Assembly (NCBI RefSeq): GCF_016808095.1
Contig: NC_068970.1
Coordinates: 42,691,630-42,755,629, forward strand
Direction of reading: 5' to 3'
Length of the DNA stretch: 64,000 nt
Source of the DNA: Vigna angularis
Taxonomy: Eukaryota; Streptophyta; Magnoliopsida; Fabales; Fabaceae
The translations under genes and the position numbers were made by a program. Positions 14,643 through 29,036 of the stretch are shown piece after piece. The first letter of the stretch is position 1, and the number at the start of each line of letters is the position of its first letter. A model generated the notes under the pieces. That model saw only the letters and a list, made by a program, of their open reading frames with translations. It made no database searches and was not told the DNA's origin.

Positions 14643-15358
14643 CTGTTATATGTCATTATGGAAGGGAAATAACAAATCTGGTCTTCTTTGGTCTAAAAAA
14701 TGTCACAGAAAAGGGGTTCTGGGTCATGGGGGCTGCTTAAGGTCTGCATAAACTGGTGTCACTTGCTGCTCAAGGTCTGTAGAAAAATATATATCTATGC
14801 TTTCTCCTTTTGAGTCGCTTCAATCTTTAGCCATTCAAAAGTTCCTTAGTTTTGGTAGTTCTAGCCTGGCCATGATAGGAAAATTTCGCGACAGCATTTA
14901 GAGCCTGCGACAACGATCCACATTCAACCATCTCCGTTGTTACTGCCGTGGGTGAATGAATCCTAATTTCGTGAGAACATTATACAACAAATCTCGCTAA
15001 AACTCACTTCAATCTCAAACTCTATCAATCCTAAATTTGTTGCGTCTCCAATCTTGAAGACTCTCTTCCCAATTTGATTATCAACCCTTATTTTTGATGA
15101 AGTTTTGATTTCAGATTTTAGAAACCCTTGTTTTTTAATTTGTTAATTACACATTTTCCACCTAAGAGACCACATCATTAAATTAATCCACTTCACACTG
15201 CCAGGTCATCAAAAACTTAACCCGTTAACCCAATGTAATGGTAGAGAGCCAATTGCTTCAATTTTTTACTTTTAGGGACTCAATTGGGAAAGGAAATAAG
15301 AAATAAACCTATTTGAGAAAACCCAACAAAAATAGGGACTACGAAAGTGGTTTAACCT

Positions 15359-15667
15359 TAAAGATTTATGCAATTAAACACTTGAAATTGAGAGTCAAAC
15401 ATTCTTATAAAACAAAAATGAACAATAAATAAAAATATTATAAAGAAGTAAAGATAATTAAAAGTGTGACTTAAAACTTATTTGATAAAAAGAAATTTAG
15501 AACACCTATTTCAACATAACTACACAGAAAAAAAAAACATGTGTAATAAGATTGTGATAAGAAAGAAGAAAAGTACCTTAAAAATCATTCCAAAACAAAC
15601 CAAACAATTGAGAAAATGTATAACAAAAAATAAAAAGAAAAATTACAAAACTAAGGAACAAATGAAC

Positions 15668-15732
<65 letters not shown>

Positions 15733-17601
15733 TATATTAAGTTACCTAATAAATAATAGGAATTAATTTAAATGAAAACGAATATAGGAAGATGATGAAT
15801 AAGTTTGAGGACGAGGACGAGACATATATGTATACATCTATTCCATTTCCATCTCCAATTAAAAACATCAAATATTATCATAGTCATATCCATACTTAAT
15901 CAACATAAAATTCTCCACCAAAACAAGACAAGTTCGGATAATACTACAAGACAAGTTTATTTATCATTCTAATATAGACTTTTATGATAAGTTTTGATTT
16001 TTTTTTACCTTTTTAAAGGATTTCTCTTAAGTATTTGTAAATATTTTGGATGTACGTATACTTAAAACATGTTTAAAATATATTATGCACTATACCAATT
16101 CTTTGTTCAGTTTATAGTATACTGAATAATCTCTTCTCAGAATGTTACACTTTTTTGTTTGCGCATATTGTTATTATCAAAATTATTTTAATAATTATGT
16201 GTATAATTAAAAATAAACGTTAAAATTGTATAAATAAAAAATTGAAAATTGACTTACTATAAGATTTACTTTTATACTTTTTCGATACATTTATTTAATT
16301 GGGATAGAAAAAAAAAAGTTAAAAATGTGGTCTTTTATAAAAGCATCTTAATTCTGACATGAATAAGTAAATACAGTATTATATGTGTAATATTTAGTAC
16401 GAGAATTTTTTTATTCGAACTATATTATTTTAATAAAAAATTCATAATAAAAAGTAATATTTAGATAAATATGTTAAATGATATTTATTAGAAAAAAATT
16501 TATCAAAAATCACCCTACGTAAAGAAAAAAAATTCACCAAACGAGGCCACCCTTGCTGGCCGAGAGATTTCTTCAAACACCCTTAATGCAACCAAACAAG
16601 AAAAATTCAAGCATAAGCAAATTAAGAATATTGAAAAGGTTAAAATGGAGCCTTTAAATCATCACCCAAACCCCACTTATAAACTAACAACCAAACCAAT
16701 ACACTATTCATTCCATAACTTTTCAACATGCTTCGCCAATACAAAAGTGGTTCCGCCCTTCTTCCCAACCTTCTAACCAAAATATTAATATAAATATGGT
16801 TCTCATGACGGTGACATAACTTAAATAGAATGAAACCACAAATATTAAAATCAGTTTCAGAGTAAAAAATTAAAGTTCGATTAAATTAACTTCAAACGAA
16901 AAACACGATTAAATAAAGCGATTTTGTCTTCTAGAAATTACTGAGAATGACGACTATATATTTGACCTTCCATTTTTTTTTCACAAACATATCCTGCATG
17001 CATCAGTAACAATCTTACACAAACACGTGCTCATAAAATTATTAGATTCTTATATTTTCAATAATGTCATTTCCCACGAACAGAGATCAAATGAGTATAA
17101 AATAATATAAAAGAAAAACGACGATACCAGTTATAAAAAGATTATATAAGAAATTATTGAGAGAAATAATATTATTCCTCCATTTTATCATTAAAATTTT
17201 AAAGAAAAGAAAATAAAGACATTGATAAGGTATGTCTCTGAATTATTTAGTCTAGTAGTCTTTTCTAAGTTACCAGACCCGGAAATTTGGGTCGTCTGAT
17301 TTCTCTATTTACTATTTAATAAAAGAAATTACATGTCAAGTTAGTGAACCATTTTCATACACTCAATATAATTTTTTTACATTTTCATTTCATTCAATCC
17401 TTCCTTATTTTTTTTTAAAAACTATAAAAATATATTTTTTTTACATGAGACGATACTTCTTTATTTTTTCTTTTTTTGAAAAATTACAAAAATTTATTTT
17501 TTTAAAACTATTTTATTCTTGTTGTTAAGTATGTCAAATGAATATCAATGTAATATATGTCATCCTATCTTACTCTAATAGATATAATCACATTTTGATT
17601 T

Positions 17602-17633
<32 letters not shown>

Positions 17634-17865
17634 CCTATTAACTTACTAATATATTTTACTTTAGTTGCATTGTTTGCGGCCTAATCAAACAAGAAGTTGC
17701 ATTTTGCTTAAAGTTGAACCAAAGATTCCAACGTCTGTATGTTATGTTATTTGGAAGCAGTATAAACAAACACTCACTTTTTTTTTTATATAATTACAAA
17801 TGAATACATGATGTAGTATACAAGTTACTGATATTTTCCTCCTCAGAAATAAACAAACTCAAAGG
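15359..17865. other. AT-rich intergenic stretch with (TA)n tracts
   Basis: Two microsatellites, (TA)n at 15670-15728 and (AT)n at 17607-17632, are the only clear structures. A 94-codon frame over 15482-15766 is low-complexity Lys/Asn/Ile plus the microsatellite and is not a gene. Confidence 0.5.
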
Positions 17866-18406
17866 ATGCAAGAATGCAAAAGAAGAAAGAGAAGAGAAAT
17901 GAAAGAAATGACAAAACTAGTGGCCCTAATTCTGTCTGTCTATGAAACTAGTGCTATTTTACCTGGCACTGGAATCTCTTTTGGATCTCTCCAGCTTTGC
18001 AAGCCAGGTCCATCATGCTCACAAAATACAACTGACACTTCACTAACCTACACACACATATGCTCATCATTCTCCTTTTCCCACAAAAGGTCATGATCGA
18101 CACTACCCACCAAAAATTTGGGCTTTACTTCCACAAATGAAACATCAAACACAACCCTCTCCATCAGGGATTTCCCACTCAACTTTTTTCTTCATTTTTC
18201 ACTTTTCCTTTCTTTCCTTTCCTCTCCTACTTATGTACACCACACTGGTGCTCATCCATCCTTCATTTGCATCTTCTATATGAACTCCCATGTAACAAAT
18301 CTGCATCATCATAACTGCATAAATAAACACTACTTTCTATATCCATGCTCATTTGTAAAAAACTTTATATCATTAATTTATTTACCTGTTTCAGCTTGTA
18401 CATTTC
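17866..18406 (-). other. 3' flank and probable 3' UTR of the MyoB gene
   Basis: This lies directly after the TAA stop at 18407-18409 of the minus-strand MyoB gene. No other supported gene is present. The transcript end cannot be placed. Confidence 0.4.
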
Positions 18407-21400
18407 TTACACTGCAATATCTCCCATGTTCCTCACCCTCAGTTCAACATTCCTCAGATCACGAAGATGTTGTAGAATTTCTTGGAGAAGGTCTAACCCT
18501 TTGTCCCCTTTTCTCAAGGAGCTGATACAATGCTTTAGAAACTCTCTGTCTGCCTCCAGCACCTGTAGTCTCTCGTAAACATTCTCCACTTCCTCTTCTA
18601 AACCAATCTTTTTCTTCACCAAGTTAATCTTTTCAACTGAATTGTTTTCCAAGTGGTGCAATTCTAACTCGTCTCCACTCAACTCCACATCTTCTGCTTC
18701 TGAACTCATTGCATCGAAAAGTGGGAGAAGCCTCTTGGCTTTTGCACCCATGATTTTCCTCCCCTGATGATGTTTTCCGTTTATTTCCTTTGCATGACCA
18801 TTAGCAAATCCATTTACCTGTCCTTCGTTATCATCATGATGGTATCCATTCCCATTCTCTTCGCAAAGTTCTACTGATTTAGCATCATCTGAGCAGTGAT
18901 CTTCCTCATAATTCAATGTCACTAGCTTTTCTTCCAGTACCTTGAGCTGCTCTACAATTTGTAACCTTTCTTCCTCAAAGTTTGCCAATGATTCCTCCAA
19001 ATATAAGACCGCATCTACTGGTGTGTTCTGGTTGCTGCATTCTTGATGACTGTAAAACCCGTTTTCTTCTTTTGCTTCTAGATTCAAGTCAATGGACAAT
19101 CCATCACTATCTTCGGCATTGCTACAAGAGGGAGAAGAAGTTCTGCTTCTCATGCTACCATCTCTTCTTGACATCACCATCTTTTCTCTTACCTCATATT
19201 CATGAACCTTTTTTCTATATATTTCAAGCTCCTTTTCTAGCTCTTGCTTCTCTTTCTCCCTCTTCATCATGAGCTCATTCAATAGTTGCAAAGCCTCCTG
19301 GTCATACTCAGATTGTTCTTCCATCATTCTCTGATACTGCAAGGCTTCCATCTGCATTGCTGCTTTCTCTTCCTGAAGCCTATTTATCATCGCCATTGTT
19401 TGATTGGCTGCTATAGCAGATGCACTTCTCTCTTCTTCTAGTTCTGCATATAGAGTGCTCAAAGCTTTCCTCTCAGATTTCAATGCTGCTTTTAACTTTT
19501 CCATGGTTATCTCTCCACATTCCATATCACTTACCACACTTCCATCAAATGACTCTTCTGTTCCTGATTCTTTCCTCTCAAGAAGAAGCAATTTCTTGTG
19601 TAGCTGATGTAGACTCTCCACGGAAGTGGGTGTGTCAGGAACTTTTTCTTCCTCATTCTCGTTAATCTCCAACAGAGATGGCAAATGGTTGCTTACTGTT
19701 GGCATTCTCACTTCGATTGACAAGGTTTTAAATTCTACAAACTCTTCACCTTTGTCATCACCTAGTTATACATTGCAATTAAAGAAACTGGATTATTATA
19801 GAGTTTTAAAAAATGAACTTCAGCAAAAGGGAAGATAAGAAGTTGAGGCTTACCACTTTCATCTCGAAGATTAAATCTGACAGTGCTGGTAGATGGATCT
19901 TCTTGTATTTGTTGATTTGTATCCAAAAGAACATCCTGGTTTTGATACTCATCCACTTGCTCCTGTTCAGGAATTTCAGTCCCTATTGAGACTTCTGCTT
20001 CATATTCCTCACCTTGCATTTGTGATTCATCTTCAGATGCTGCAAGGAATTAAGAAGGCATCAGAGATAATTGCATTTAGAAAATCAAGGAAATAAAAGG
20101 TATAAAACTGAAAGGTGTTATTAAGGAGGAAAATAATTAGAACCTAGAGAAACATCTGAACATTGTTCAGCATCTCTTGTTTCCGTGTTTGCTTCAATGT
20201 TCACATCCTTGGTCAAGTCATCAGCAGTATGAAAAAAACTCACGTCTCCACAATTCTGCTCCACATTTTCTTCTTCTACTTGTGACAACACTGAGGACTG
20301 CCCTCTGGTCCTTAACTGGACTGATTCAGCCACGTTTTCCTTGAAGACATTTTCATTCTCCTGAAATGAAAATTCTGCCACAATATCCCCCGAAATGTGC
20401 CAATTCTCAACAACCGGTTCAGCTTCTGCATCAGCACTCTTATCAAAGTCCAGAATAAAGTCTTCACCGCTGTTGAGTCCTTCACCTCCCACCTTATACC
20501 TGCTGTGAGCCCTATTTTCTGTAGCCGGGGAGTCGACCAATTCAACCGGAATCAATCTGCAATCATCACCATGAATGAAAAATTCCAGATGTTTGGGTGG
20601 AGTCTCCACAGTTATCCCTCTGGTACAATCAACTTGGGCAGTGGATTTCTCATAATCTTGATCACCATGAGCATCATCATCCTTACTCTTACCGGTATTC
20701 AAACTTTCCTCTTCAATTGATTCTTTCCCTTTCTCCACAGCCAAATCCAACTTGCAAATTTCGTCACAAAGAATATCCACGCTAGCATCACATACAGAAC
20801 AATCACAACTCTTCTCTTCCTCCTCATCTTTTCTATCCAAACCCTGATCAATCTTAAACACCGGGCCGCTTCCCTTGTTTTCTTCATTCCCCTGTCCAAC
20901 CTCATGATGATCAAGCACAATATCCGATCTGGTCTGATCTTCGTCAATCTCTACACCAACCCCGCGTTCTGTCACCAAATTCTGCTTCTGGTCGTACTCC
21001 AAAACATTGAGAGAAGGCTTGATAAAAATGCAAGGAGGGTAGAATCTGTTGTCCAAGTTGACACCACAGCAAGAACACCTCATAGCTTCTTCCACCTTCT
21101 CAATTGCCTTGTCATCGGCATCAGCACTCTCATCCTGAATCATACCTATCTGCTTCATCCATGGAAAGAAACGAAAACTCCGAGAGAGATTGACATAATC
21201 TGGTTGGGATGACGATGAGCAATCCTCACACATGTCCTGTGACTCAGCAAGTTTTTGATGATTGGAGCAGAACCCCAGTTTGGAAATCTCAGAGGCATGA
21301 GCTTCACACACAAGATCTCTGCAAGAACTCTTGCTCATCCCAGACTCTATGATGTGATCGATTCTGGTGCACCATATGCAGGGCCTTTTGAGGCCAAAGT

Positions 21401-21548
21401 AATCGGCAAACTTAATGATTAGATAAGAAAAGAGAGAATTAAGGAGCAGGAGGATGATCAGAATCCATTCTAGGATGGCATAGACTAGAACAAGGGTGAT
21501 TTTGTTGGTGTTTCTGTGTAACATGGTTGCAAACTTGTTGGCAGCCAT
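18407..21548 (-). CDS. Myosin-binding protein (MyoB family, GTD-binding domain/DUF593)
   Basis: This is a membrane-anchored adaptor that binds the globular tail of class XI myosins and recruits them to vesicles. I assemble three exons (21548-20144, 20039-19854, 19761-18407) with GT-AG introns, both in phase 1; total 2946 bases, 981 residues. The ATG at 21548 is the first in frame. N-terminally there is a long hydrophobic span (about 17-52) followed by the family's cysteine motif RPCIWCTRIDH. An acidic, low-complexity middle region contains extra CxxC pairs. The GTD-binding coiled coil (about 615-713; ITMEKLKAALKSERKAL) sits in exon 3. Two more coiled-coil stretches follow, near 785-815 and at the C terminus (LQVLEADREFLKH). 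Length and order fit MyoB proteins of about 600-1000 residues. No frameshift or missing block is seen. The paralogue number is not assigned. Confidence 0.93.
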
Positions 21549-21705
21549 GGCTGGTGTTCTGTTTTTCTGATATGTACAAAGAAAGGTTTACCTGGAATAT
21601 CAGATTGGAACCTAAGCAAGTGTTGGACTGAGAGACAGAGAAAAAGTTTTAAGGGAAAGAGAGTTTTCAGACAAGATGTCAAAACTGTATTTTGGGTGTG
21701 TAATG

Positions 21706-21755
<50 letters not shown>

Positions 21756-21900
21756 AGAGAGGTAGATAGCCAGTGGTTTTATTTCGACTGAATGAGAAAT
21801 AGGCGGTTTGAATTGAATGAAATGATAACCAAAGGAGGCTAAGGCTAGAGGGTTTTTGTGGGGGGAATGAAATGTTCTTGTGTCAAAGAAAATCAAAGAA
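21549..21900 (-). promoter_or_regulatory. 5' leader/promoter region of MyoB with a (GA)n tract
   Basis: On the coding (minus) strand this is a CT-rich leader. A (GA)21-type tract at 21709-21751 (CT on the sense strand) lies about 160-200 bp upstream of the ATG. CT/GA tracts are common in plant 5' UTRs and core promoters and can bind BPC/GAGA-type factors; that role here is inference. No clear TATA box was found. Confidence 0.5.
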
Positions 21901-23301
21901 TTTCATGAATTTTTATCTAAGTATTGTTTATGAAATGCTTTTTGACAAAATGGAGCATCACACTTCAACAGTTAAATGCTTTCACTATACCAATTAATTA
22001 AGAGTTGTATCATGTCCAACAGTCAAAAACTTGTTTCTCCAAATATTAAAGTTCATTTAAAGAAGTAATATATTTTAATGCAGGCTCTTTTATACACACA
22101 AAAACTCAAATAGCAACCTTCTGATTACATTTTTGAAAGAAAACATGATAATTTTACATTTGTTCCTTACGTCAGACAGTATTATTGTAAAAGTGAGGAA
22201 CTATTCAGACAGACAAAAATGTGAAACAGTCCTTGTGTTTTAACTGCTTTATGTGGATAAGTGTTTTGGAATGTAGATATCAGTGAATTTTTACAAGGTC
22301 CAGAATTTTCTGTGACTGAAAATGTTACTTTTATTTTGATAATCGCTGCCAGCTCCTTTTCATTTTTTTTATTGAGGCAAGAAATGAAAGGCCCCACAAA
22401 ACCACACACATGAGTTGGTGGACCAGACCCACAGCAAGGTGGGACCAGTTATGGCTGCAGATGCTTGAGTCATTATGCGGGTATGCTTCCTAAGAAACTT
22501 TGTTTTCTTTATATGAATATTAATATACCCTCCTTCAAACCAATGAAATCATGTACAAAATCAAACTCTGCTTTAGCAGATAGCTGCTTAAAAGTTAAAT
22601 TTCACTTATTTTACTTTGTCCACAAGCCTCTGATGTGCCAATTTTATTTCAAATGGGTGCCACCTTTCAAGACAAAAATCTTATCATTAACTTCAGCAGA
22701 GGGAAAACACATATCAGCACAGGTTTGTCGTTTTCCCTCAATCAAGAATGCTAGTTAGCTTATCTCAGGTTCAGAACCTAACACACTGTTTTAGAAGTAA
22801 CTGTTGTAAAAGGTAATTTTGAATCATATGGTAAATGAAAATTATATAAGAATGTAAGTTTGAATCATGTGTCTTTTTCTACTTTAAATCCATGAATTTG
22901 TATGATGAAATGGACTTGGCTATGCAGAATAGTGAGTTGAATTATTTAAGTTTTATAGTATGATTGTCCTGATTCAATTAAATTGATGTTGGATGGAGAA
23001 TGAAGAAAGTGAGTGGATATGTATGAAATTCAAAGCCAGAAAGAGAAAGGTAGGCTGAAGAAGTAGCAAGTGTTGGTTTTTGTTGAGGTCCAACAGGGAT
23101 GAATTTGGCTGTTGGGGAGTGGGCTGCACCGCCACTCACCGACTAATTGCCATGCCAACAAATAGTTTGCAAAATTATGTGATGAGGATTCAAAATTTTG
23201 TTCCCATACGTTATCACATCCATGTGTACTTTCCAAAATAATATCCACATTTTCATATATCTCTTCCTTTATAAAAGGAATCTATAGCTACCTTGGTGAA
23301 T

Positions 23302-23326
23302 GTTATGTTATGTTATGTTATGTTGT
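23302..23326. repeat. (GTTAT)n pentanucleotide repeat
   Basis: Five consecutive ttatg/gttat-type units, the last one degenerate. Confidence 0.85.
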
Positions 23327-25189
23327 GCTTTGGCCCTCCAACAAATTGCTTTTGCTTTAGTCAAGTCTCCCTAAGTTTTTCACTGTTTCTCACTTGGTCC
23401 TACTGCTGATAATTGAGCACATACCTCCCCCACTGCTAATATAATTAACCTAAATTGGCTTCCCATTATAATATATATTTAGTACATATTTGCCAGCTCA
23501 AACCAAATATATATTACCACTCTTTTCCTCTGTTCATGATAATATTTGAATGTAGATCTCATCCAACCATTCACAGCTACAAGTTAACAACATTAATATT
23601 AACATAGGTGTTTTTTTTATGTCTCTAACACAGAACAGACCGGTATGAGAAAATATGCACAGAACATGTTTGAGCATTTGTGTATGTGAAAGTTAAAAAG
23701 AAAGGTGTTAGAGTATGTGCTAAATGAAGGTTGAAAGCCAAGATTGGACCGTTTGTGATGCATTGTTGAATGGGGCAAAGGGGAAAAGAATTAAACAAAA
23801 TGGAAAAAATAAAAGGGTTTTAAGTTCAAAGATAGACCATCTTTCTTGGAAGGAACATCAAAGCAAAACTCTTTCTAAAGTTAATTACTGATGGAAGCCC
23901 TTAATCTCTCTTCTCAATTCTAATTTCCACCTTTTCTGACCAAAGAACCATAGCTATTTTAAAATGTGAAACAAAGAAAAAGGATTCAAAAAATGATATT
24001 GTTTTCTGTTGGAAGCCCTCAGAATGGCTCCAACTTAATCTCAATTCAGTTCCCCTTATTCTGATCAAAAGAGTATGCATCAGCCATCTAGAATGGTAAG
24101 AAAAATAAATAATGGAGAAAAAAAATGAAAACTAATGAAAAATAATTTTACTTTTAGATTTTCTTTTTGTTTAGAAATGGTATTGATCTTCAACTTTGCA
24201 ATTGAAGAGGCTAATGAATTCCATACTTGTAACACATGACATGATCCAGAAACTTGATGAAAGAAGAAAAAAAACCATGTGAATAAGAATAATATATAAA
24301 CAAAAAGGTAGGCTATGTTGGTCCACTTATTTGTTGAAATAGTCTAAAAGGTTATATTGAAAAAAATTCAATTTTGGCGATTTTAGCTAAAAAAGAAGTC
24401 AGGAATTGCATTAGTTATCTAATTTATCAACTAGAATGGGACCCGTAGGCCTCATCTAAAGGGTTTGCGTGGGTACAAAGACATCACCCAACAAAATTTA
24501 AATTAATTAATAAAACACAATGAAAGGATTGTTGGAGTATTTTGCTTAATCTTCCATATTAATCATAAAAATGGACCCTATTTTCCAATTTCAATGATAA
24601 CTATTGAAACCTTATTCAAGTTATATGATGAAAATAATGTCTTTAAGTAGTAGAAGATTATGGGTGACATAATGGAGGGTATAAAATTACTATTACATTG
24701 AAATCTTAGGTATTAGGTTAAATAATTTTGTAAGTTGCTAAATATAATGTTTGTTGTGTCCTTGTATAGTAAGAATGAGTTGGAAAGGTTAAATGGCCTA
24801 CAAAAATGGGAATGCTACATATCTCGTTCATTCTATTTTAACTAGTTTTGTGATAAAGTTTGAGATCCTATTATAGATGCGATAAGAATGAAGGGTGATG
24901 GTTAGAATGTCTAAATCTTTGTTTTGTGGACATCAACAGTTTTTTTTTTTTTTTCAAGAAAAGGAAACAATAAACTTAGAATGAATAATCTTTATTTTAA
25001 TTAACAACTAAATGGTATACCATGAAGGAAACTAATTTATGGACTTGATAATAATTCATTTGTATTCAATAATAATATTCTAAAATACAAATTGTAATAC
25101 CACACAATTGTTAAAAAGTTAAGTTATGATGGGTTCAATAAATACCATTTTAAGTATATGTTAAAAAACTTTAAATAGGTATGCTAAGT

Positions 25190-25246
25190 AAATAATAATA
25201 GTAATAGTAATAGTAATAGTAATAGTAATGATGATGATGATAATAA
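25190..25246. repeat. Compound trinucleotide/hexanucleotide repeat
   Basis: An aat run passes into five to six copies of agtaat, then into gat units and back to taa. Confidence 0.85.
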
Positions 25247-27540
25247 CAAAGTATATAAAGAGGAAAAATATAATGAAAGATACAACACTTTCATAATTTT
25301 GAAAATAACATAAAAGGAAAAAATAAGTGTACAAAATAAGGCAATAAATAATATAGGTGTAAGTTAGCTGCTAACTTCTAAAATCATAATGTTTAAATTA
25401 AATAAAATTATTAACATTGATTGATATAAGTGGTGATGAATTGCGTGTATGATAAAGTGGTTTGGGATTCAAATCTTATGATATATTTTTACATATGAAA
25501 TAAATTATATGTAGAGAAAATACATGTACGATAAATTCTATATTAGTCATTACTTTCATATTGTGTCAGTAATTGTTCCTGGTAAAGAAATGAGTAAAAC
25601 TTCATTACTACTTTTTATAGATAGTAACATTAATGAATTATTATAGAGGGGAGAATAAATTAAATCTTGCAAAAAAGTTTAGATCAAATGAAACTTTTAG
25701 TTTATCACTTTTACCGTACTTGTTTCCTTTTTATTTATTTTTATGCATATAAATCAAGAAAGTAATTAATATTAGTAAAAGAAAATTTTCAAATTCTAAA
25801 TTTTCTTAACATTTCAAAAATTAAAATAAAACTAAAATGTTTAAATTTAGATTTTACTATTCAAAATGAATGATCTACATTATTATTATTATTATGTTAT
25901 TTAAATAAATACATTTTTAAACTCAAATAATTATTCATAATAATAAACTACTTACACAATAAAAAATTACTTATAATAAAATTATAAAACTTATTTATTT
26001 TTACAATTATTTTTAGAATAATAATTTTATTCTATTTTTTTTATTTTAATATTTGGTATAGTAATAATTATTTGTTTATGACAAGAGAAAAAGAAGTAAA
26101 CACTGGTTTTCAGTAACTATTATTAAAGAATCTTATTACAGAGAAACAAATATCAAATATAACGTCTCATAAATATCAATTAATTAATACGACAGTTTAA
26201 AAATGTTTATTATTATTCTGTATTTATTACGATTTTCACTTTCCGATAATGTGATTTGAGTTTATATATTTAAATATGCGTGTATAAAATACTTCAATAA
26301 AGAAAAAAAGGTTATTTTTATATGTGCAAATTCCTATTTATTTTTAATATTTTGAGTTTTAAAATGGAGTATTTATATAAATAATTTTATACTATCCCAT
26401 CTTAATATTTTAAATTATAAAAAAAATTCATTTACAAATGCTCGTGAATCCACAGTAAATTTAGTAAATAAAAGAATATGATAATCATTTTACATCACAA
26501 TAAATTAAAACATGTTTATATAACTTGTAAGAAAGAAAAAAAAACGGGAAAAAAAAACGAGAAAAAAGAACAAAAAATTAATATAGTTTAATTAAATCTA
26601 CATTTTGGAATAATTAATTATTATAAAATAAAGTGTTCTCTGATATGAATATTTGGTTAATATATTGAAAAAACAATAAAAGAAAGTTTATATAGCGGTC
26701 CAAGAAAAGCATGACATGTGACTAAAGGAGTGTTTGGCAGTTGAAAGAAGTAATAAATAAGTAGATGGTCACTATGCAATAGACATTTCTAATTTTGACA
26801 AAACAATATGTACCAAACGGTCTTCTCTTCTCACATACATGCACTACAACACAACCAAACAACAAACTAGACAACCTTGTACAACTCTCTACATTAATTG
26901 CTTTATAAAAAGTGTAATTTCTCTTGCACATATGATACTCGAAACATTTTAGAGTACTGCACTCTAACAAATATTTATTTTATATTTTCAGGTTTCGGTA
27001 GAGTTTTGTTGAGAGTTTGAAACCTTTCTGTTCTTACTTTTTTTTTCATATATAAATAAATATATAAATAAAAATAATACTTCTTAATTTTAAAATATTT
27101 CATATATTTAGCATTCCAAAAAATTTTAATACATTTATTTTGAGACTTTTAAAATATTTTTTGAAGATACAATATATATTTTTATTGTTTTAAGACAAAC
27201 ATGCTAAAAATAATCTTAGACAAACAATTCTTCTACAAAGAATATTGTATTGTGAGTTCAACGAGTAATGTCAAGACCTACACTTCTTTTAAAAAAATAA
27301 AAGAAGTTATTTGTCTAGTTTTTTGAATTTTTGCCATATTTCAAAAGTATTTTTATAAAAGTTACATTCATTCAATATTAAATTAGAAACATTTAATACC
27401 TCTCAAAGCTTTAAAGTATGTTGATATATGTAAGCACAAGTGTAAAAAGCTTTTAACGTGATCTTTTAAACGTTCGTTTTTCGAATATCCCATATATAAT
27501 ATGATCAGTGGCACTTCTGTAAATAAGTTAATGTTGTAGA

Positions 27541-28020
27541 CGTCCAACCTGGTTGGTTTCCGACGTTTGATGGGGCAAAATACCAAAAGTCATTTTATTT
27601 TCGTAGTGTAGAAATCCAGGCCCCATACGTCGGGCGTCTGATGTCTTTATAGACGTTCGGGCCTCTATGTTGGACGCCTAATAACCTGACAGGTAGGTGA
27701 AAAATTGCTATGTTTCATTGCTTTAGACGTCCGGGCCCCTATGCCGGACGTCTGATGTCTCTATAGACGTTCGAGCCCCTATGTCGGATGCCTAATGACC
27801 TGACAAGTAGGTGAAAAGTTGCCCTGTTCCATTGCTTTAGACGTTTGGGCTCGTATGTCGGACGTCTGATGTCCCTATAAACGTCCGGGCCCCATATACC
27901 GAATGTATATAGCCTCCGCCAAATTTAATTTTTTAAATACACATAGAAGTCCGGGCCCCATATGTCGAACGTTTGATGTCTCTATAGACGTCCGATGAGG
28001 GAGGGCCCCGACGTCTAATG
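27541..28020 (+). repeat. Left subterminal repeats of the CACTA element
   Basis: About six irregular copies of a motif of the form tagacgtccgggcccc-tatgtcggacgtctgatgtc. Such arrays are the binding sites of the accessory transposition protein in En/Spm elements. Confidence 0.7.
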
Positions 28021-28364
28021 TTGTTTATTACACATTGCGCGAACTCGGGGTAGTTACATATACTATTCATCATCTTCCTCCTCGCGTTTTCTCTCGCGGC
28101 TTTGCATTTTTAGGTAAGTTTTTTCTCTTTTGGACCGTTTAAACTTACTTTTACTCCGATTAAATTAGTCTTTGATGAATTATCTTTCATTTGAACCGAT
28201 TAAAATGAGTTTTTGCTGTGTTTTGGTGTAGTTTTACTCGTTTCCTTGGGCAGGGATTTCTTGCATTTTGGGCAGCGTTTTTTTGCGTTTTCCACTCCTC
28301 CAATTCCTCCACTACATTTGTAACCGATTAAGAAGGTTAGTATTCTTGTTTAAAAGTTTTTTTC

Positions 28365-28585
28365 TATGCATGTTATTGGCTTTTCGGTATGCATGTTTTT
28401 GGCATTTGGATATGCATGTTATTAACTTTCGAACATGCATGTTATTAACCGTCGAATTTGCATGTTGTTTGCTTTTGGATTTTCATGTTGTTGACTTTTG
28501 GATATATACATGTTATTGACTTTTGTATATGCATGTTATTGGCTTTTGCGTATGCATGTTATTAGCTTTTGAATATGCATGTGAT
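28365..28585 (+). repeat. Minisatellite with a tatgcatgttattggcttttgg-like unit
   Basis: About eight or nine degenerate copies of a 23-30-bp unit built on tatgcatgttatt plus a ttttgg spacer lie upstream of the transposase start. Each copy carries the palindrome atgcat or a variant. It sits in the presumed 5' UTR or first intron of the TNP2 gene. Confidence 0.7.
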
Positions 28586-29036
28586 AAAGTTTTGTTGTGT
28601 TCTTATGATTGATATGTTAGATTATTAGTATCTATTTGAGTGAAACTTAGTTCCTGTTTGAAATTTAACACAAACGATTAATCTTTTAATCATTTGTGTT
28701 AAATTTGAATTGTCCGATTGGACAGTTTGGGAAAATTATTTATCATAATTTGCTATAACATGTACATTGGAGTTTAGGGATAAGATTGATAAAATTTCGG
28801 TTCAGTATTTGTATTGTTCTCCGGATGCATATTTGATTGTGGTAATCCTTGACTACTCTCATTTTATGTATATCGGAGACCAATGCGAAATTCTGCTGAA
28901 ATCTTATCAAATTTATGATGTAGACTTCTTTGCATGTGTTTTAGCAAATTATGAAAAATAATTTTTCTGAATGGGTAGGGTCTAACCTTGTGAGAGTTAA
29001 AAAATTAAAACTGATGAAGTATATTACGAACATAGT

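Larger units (their letters stand above)
11348..15358. mobile_element. Large non-autonomous TIR element (Mutator-like), host to an LTR-element remnant
   Basis: The left end begins ggtttaaatcc at about 11358. The right end, read on the minus strand from about 15356, begins ggttaaacca. Both continue with a similar order of blocks: a tagtcc motif, a ctc-aatt-gagtc block, gttaa, then gatgac-tgg. I could not find a convincing 9-bp target duplication, so ends are good only to about 10 bp. The interior holds no transposase that I recognise, only a possible zinc-finger gene scrap and the 3' end of a gypsy-type retroelement. Confidence 0.5.
21901..27511. other. AT-rich intergenic stretch
   Basis: I see no supported gene. 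A TATA-like stretch (cctttataaaagg) occurs at about 23268 without a credible downstream frame. Simple repeats are listed separately. Short frames at 22465-22758 and 26722-26970 have no recognisable domain and are not called. Confidence 0.45.

Noticed and set aside
21575..21600. Possible 5' UTR intron in MyoB (ccaggtaaac ... tatcag)
   Set aside because: Donor and acceptor would be only about 25 bp apart, too short for a plant intron.
27601..27615. TCGTAGTGTAGAAAT as the definite left end of the CACTA element
   Set aside because: Agacgtc-type subterminal motifs already occur to its left (27536-27570), so 27512 is preferred; kept as an alternative only.
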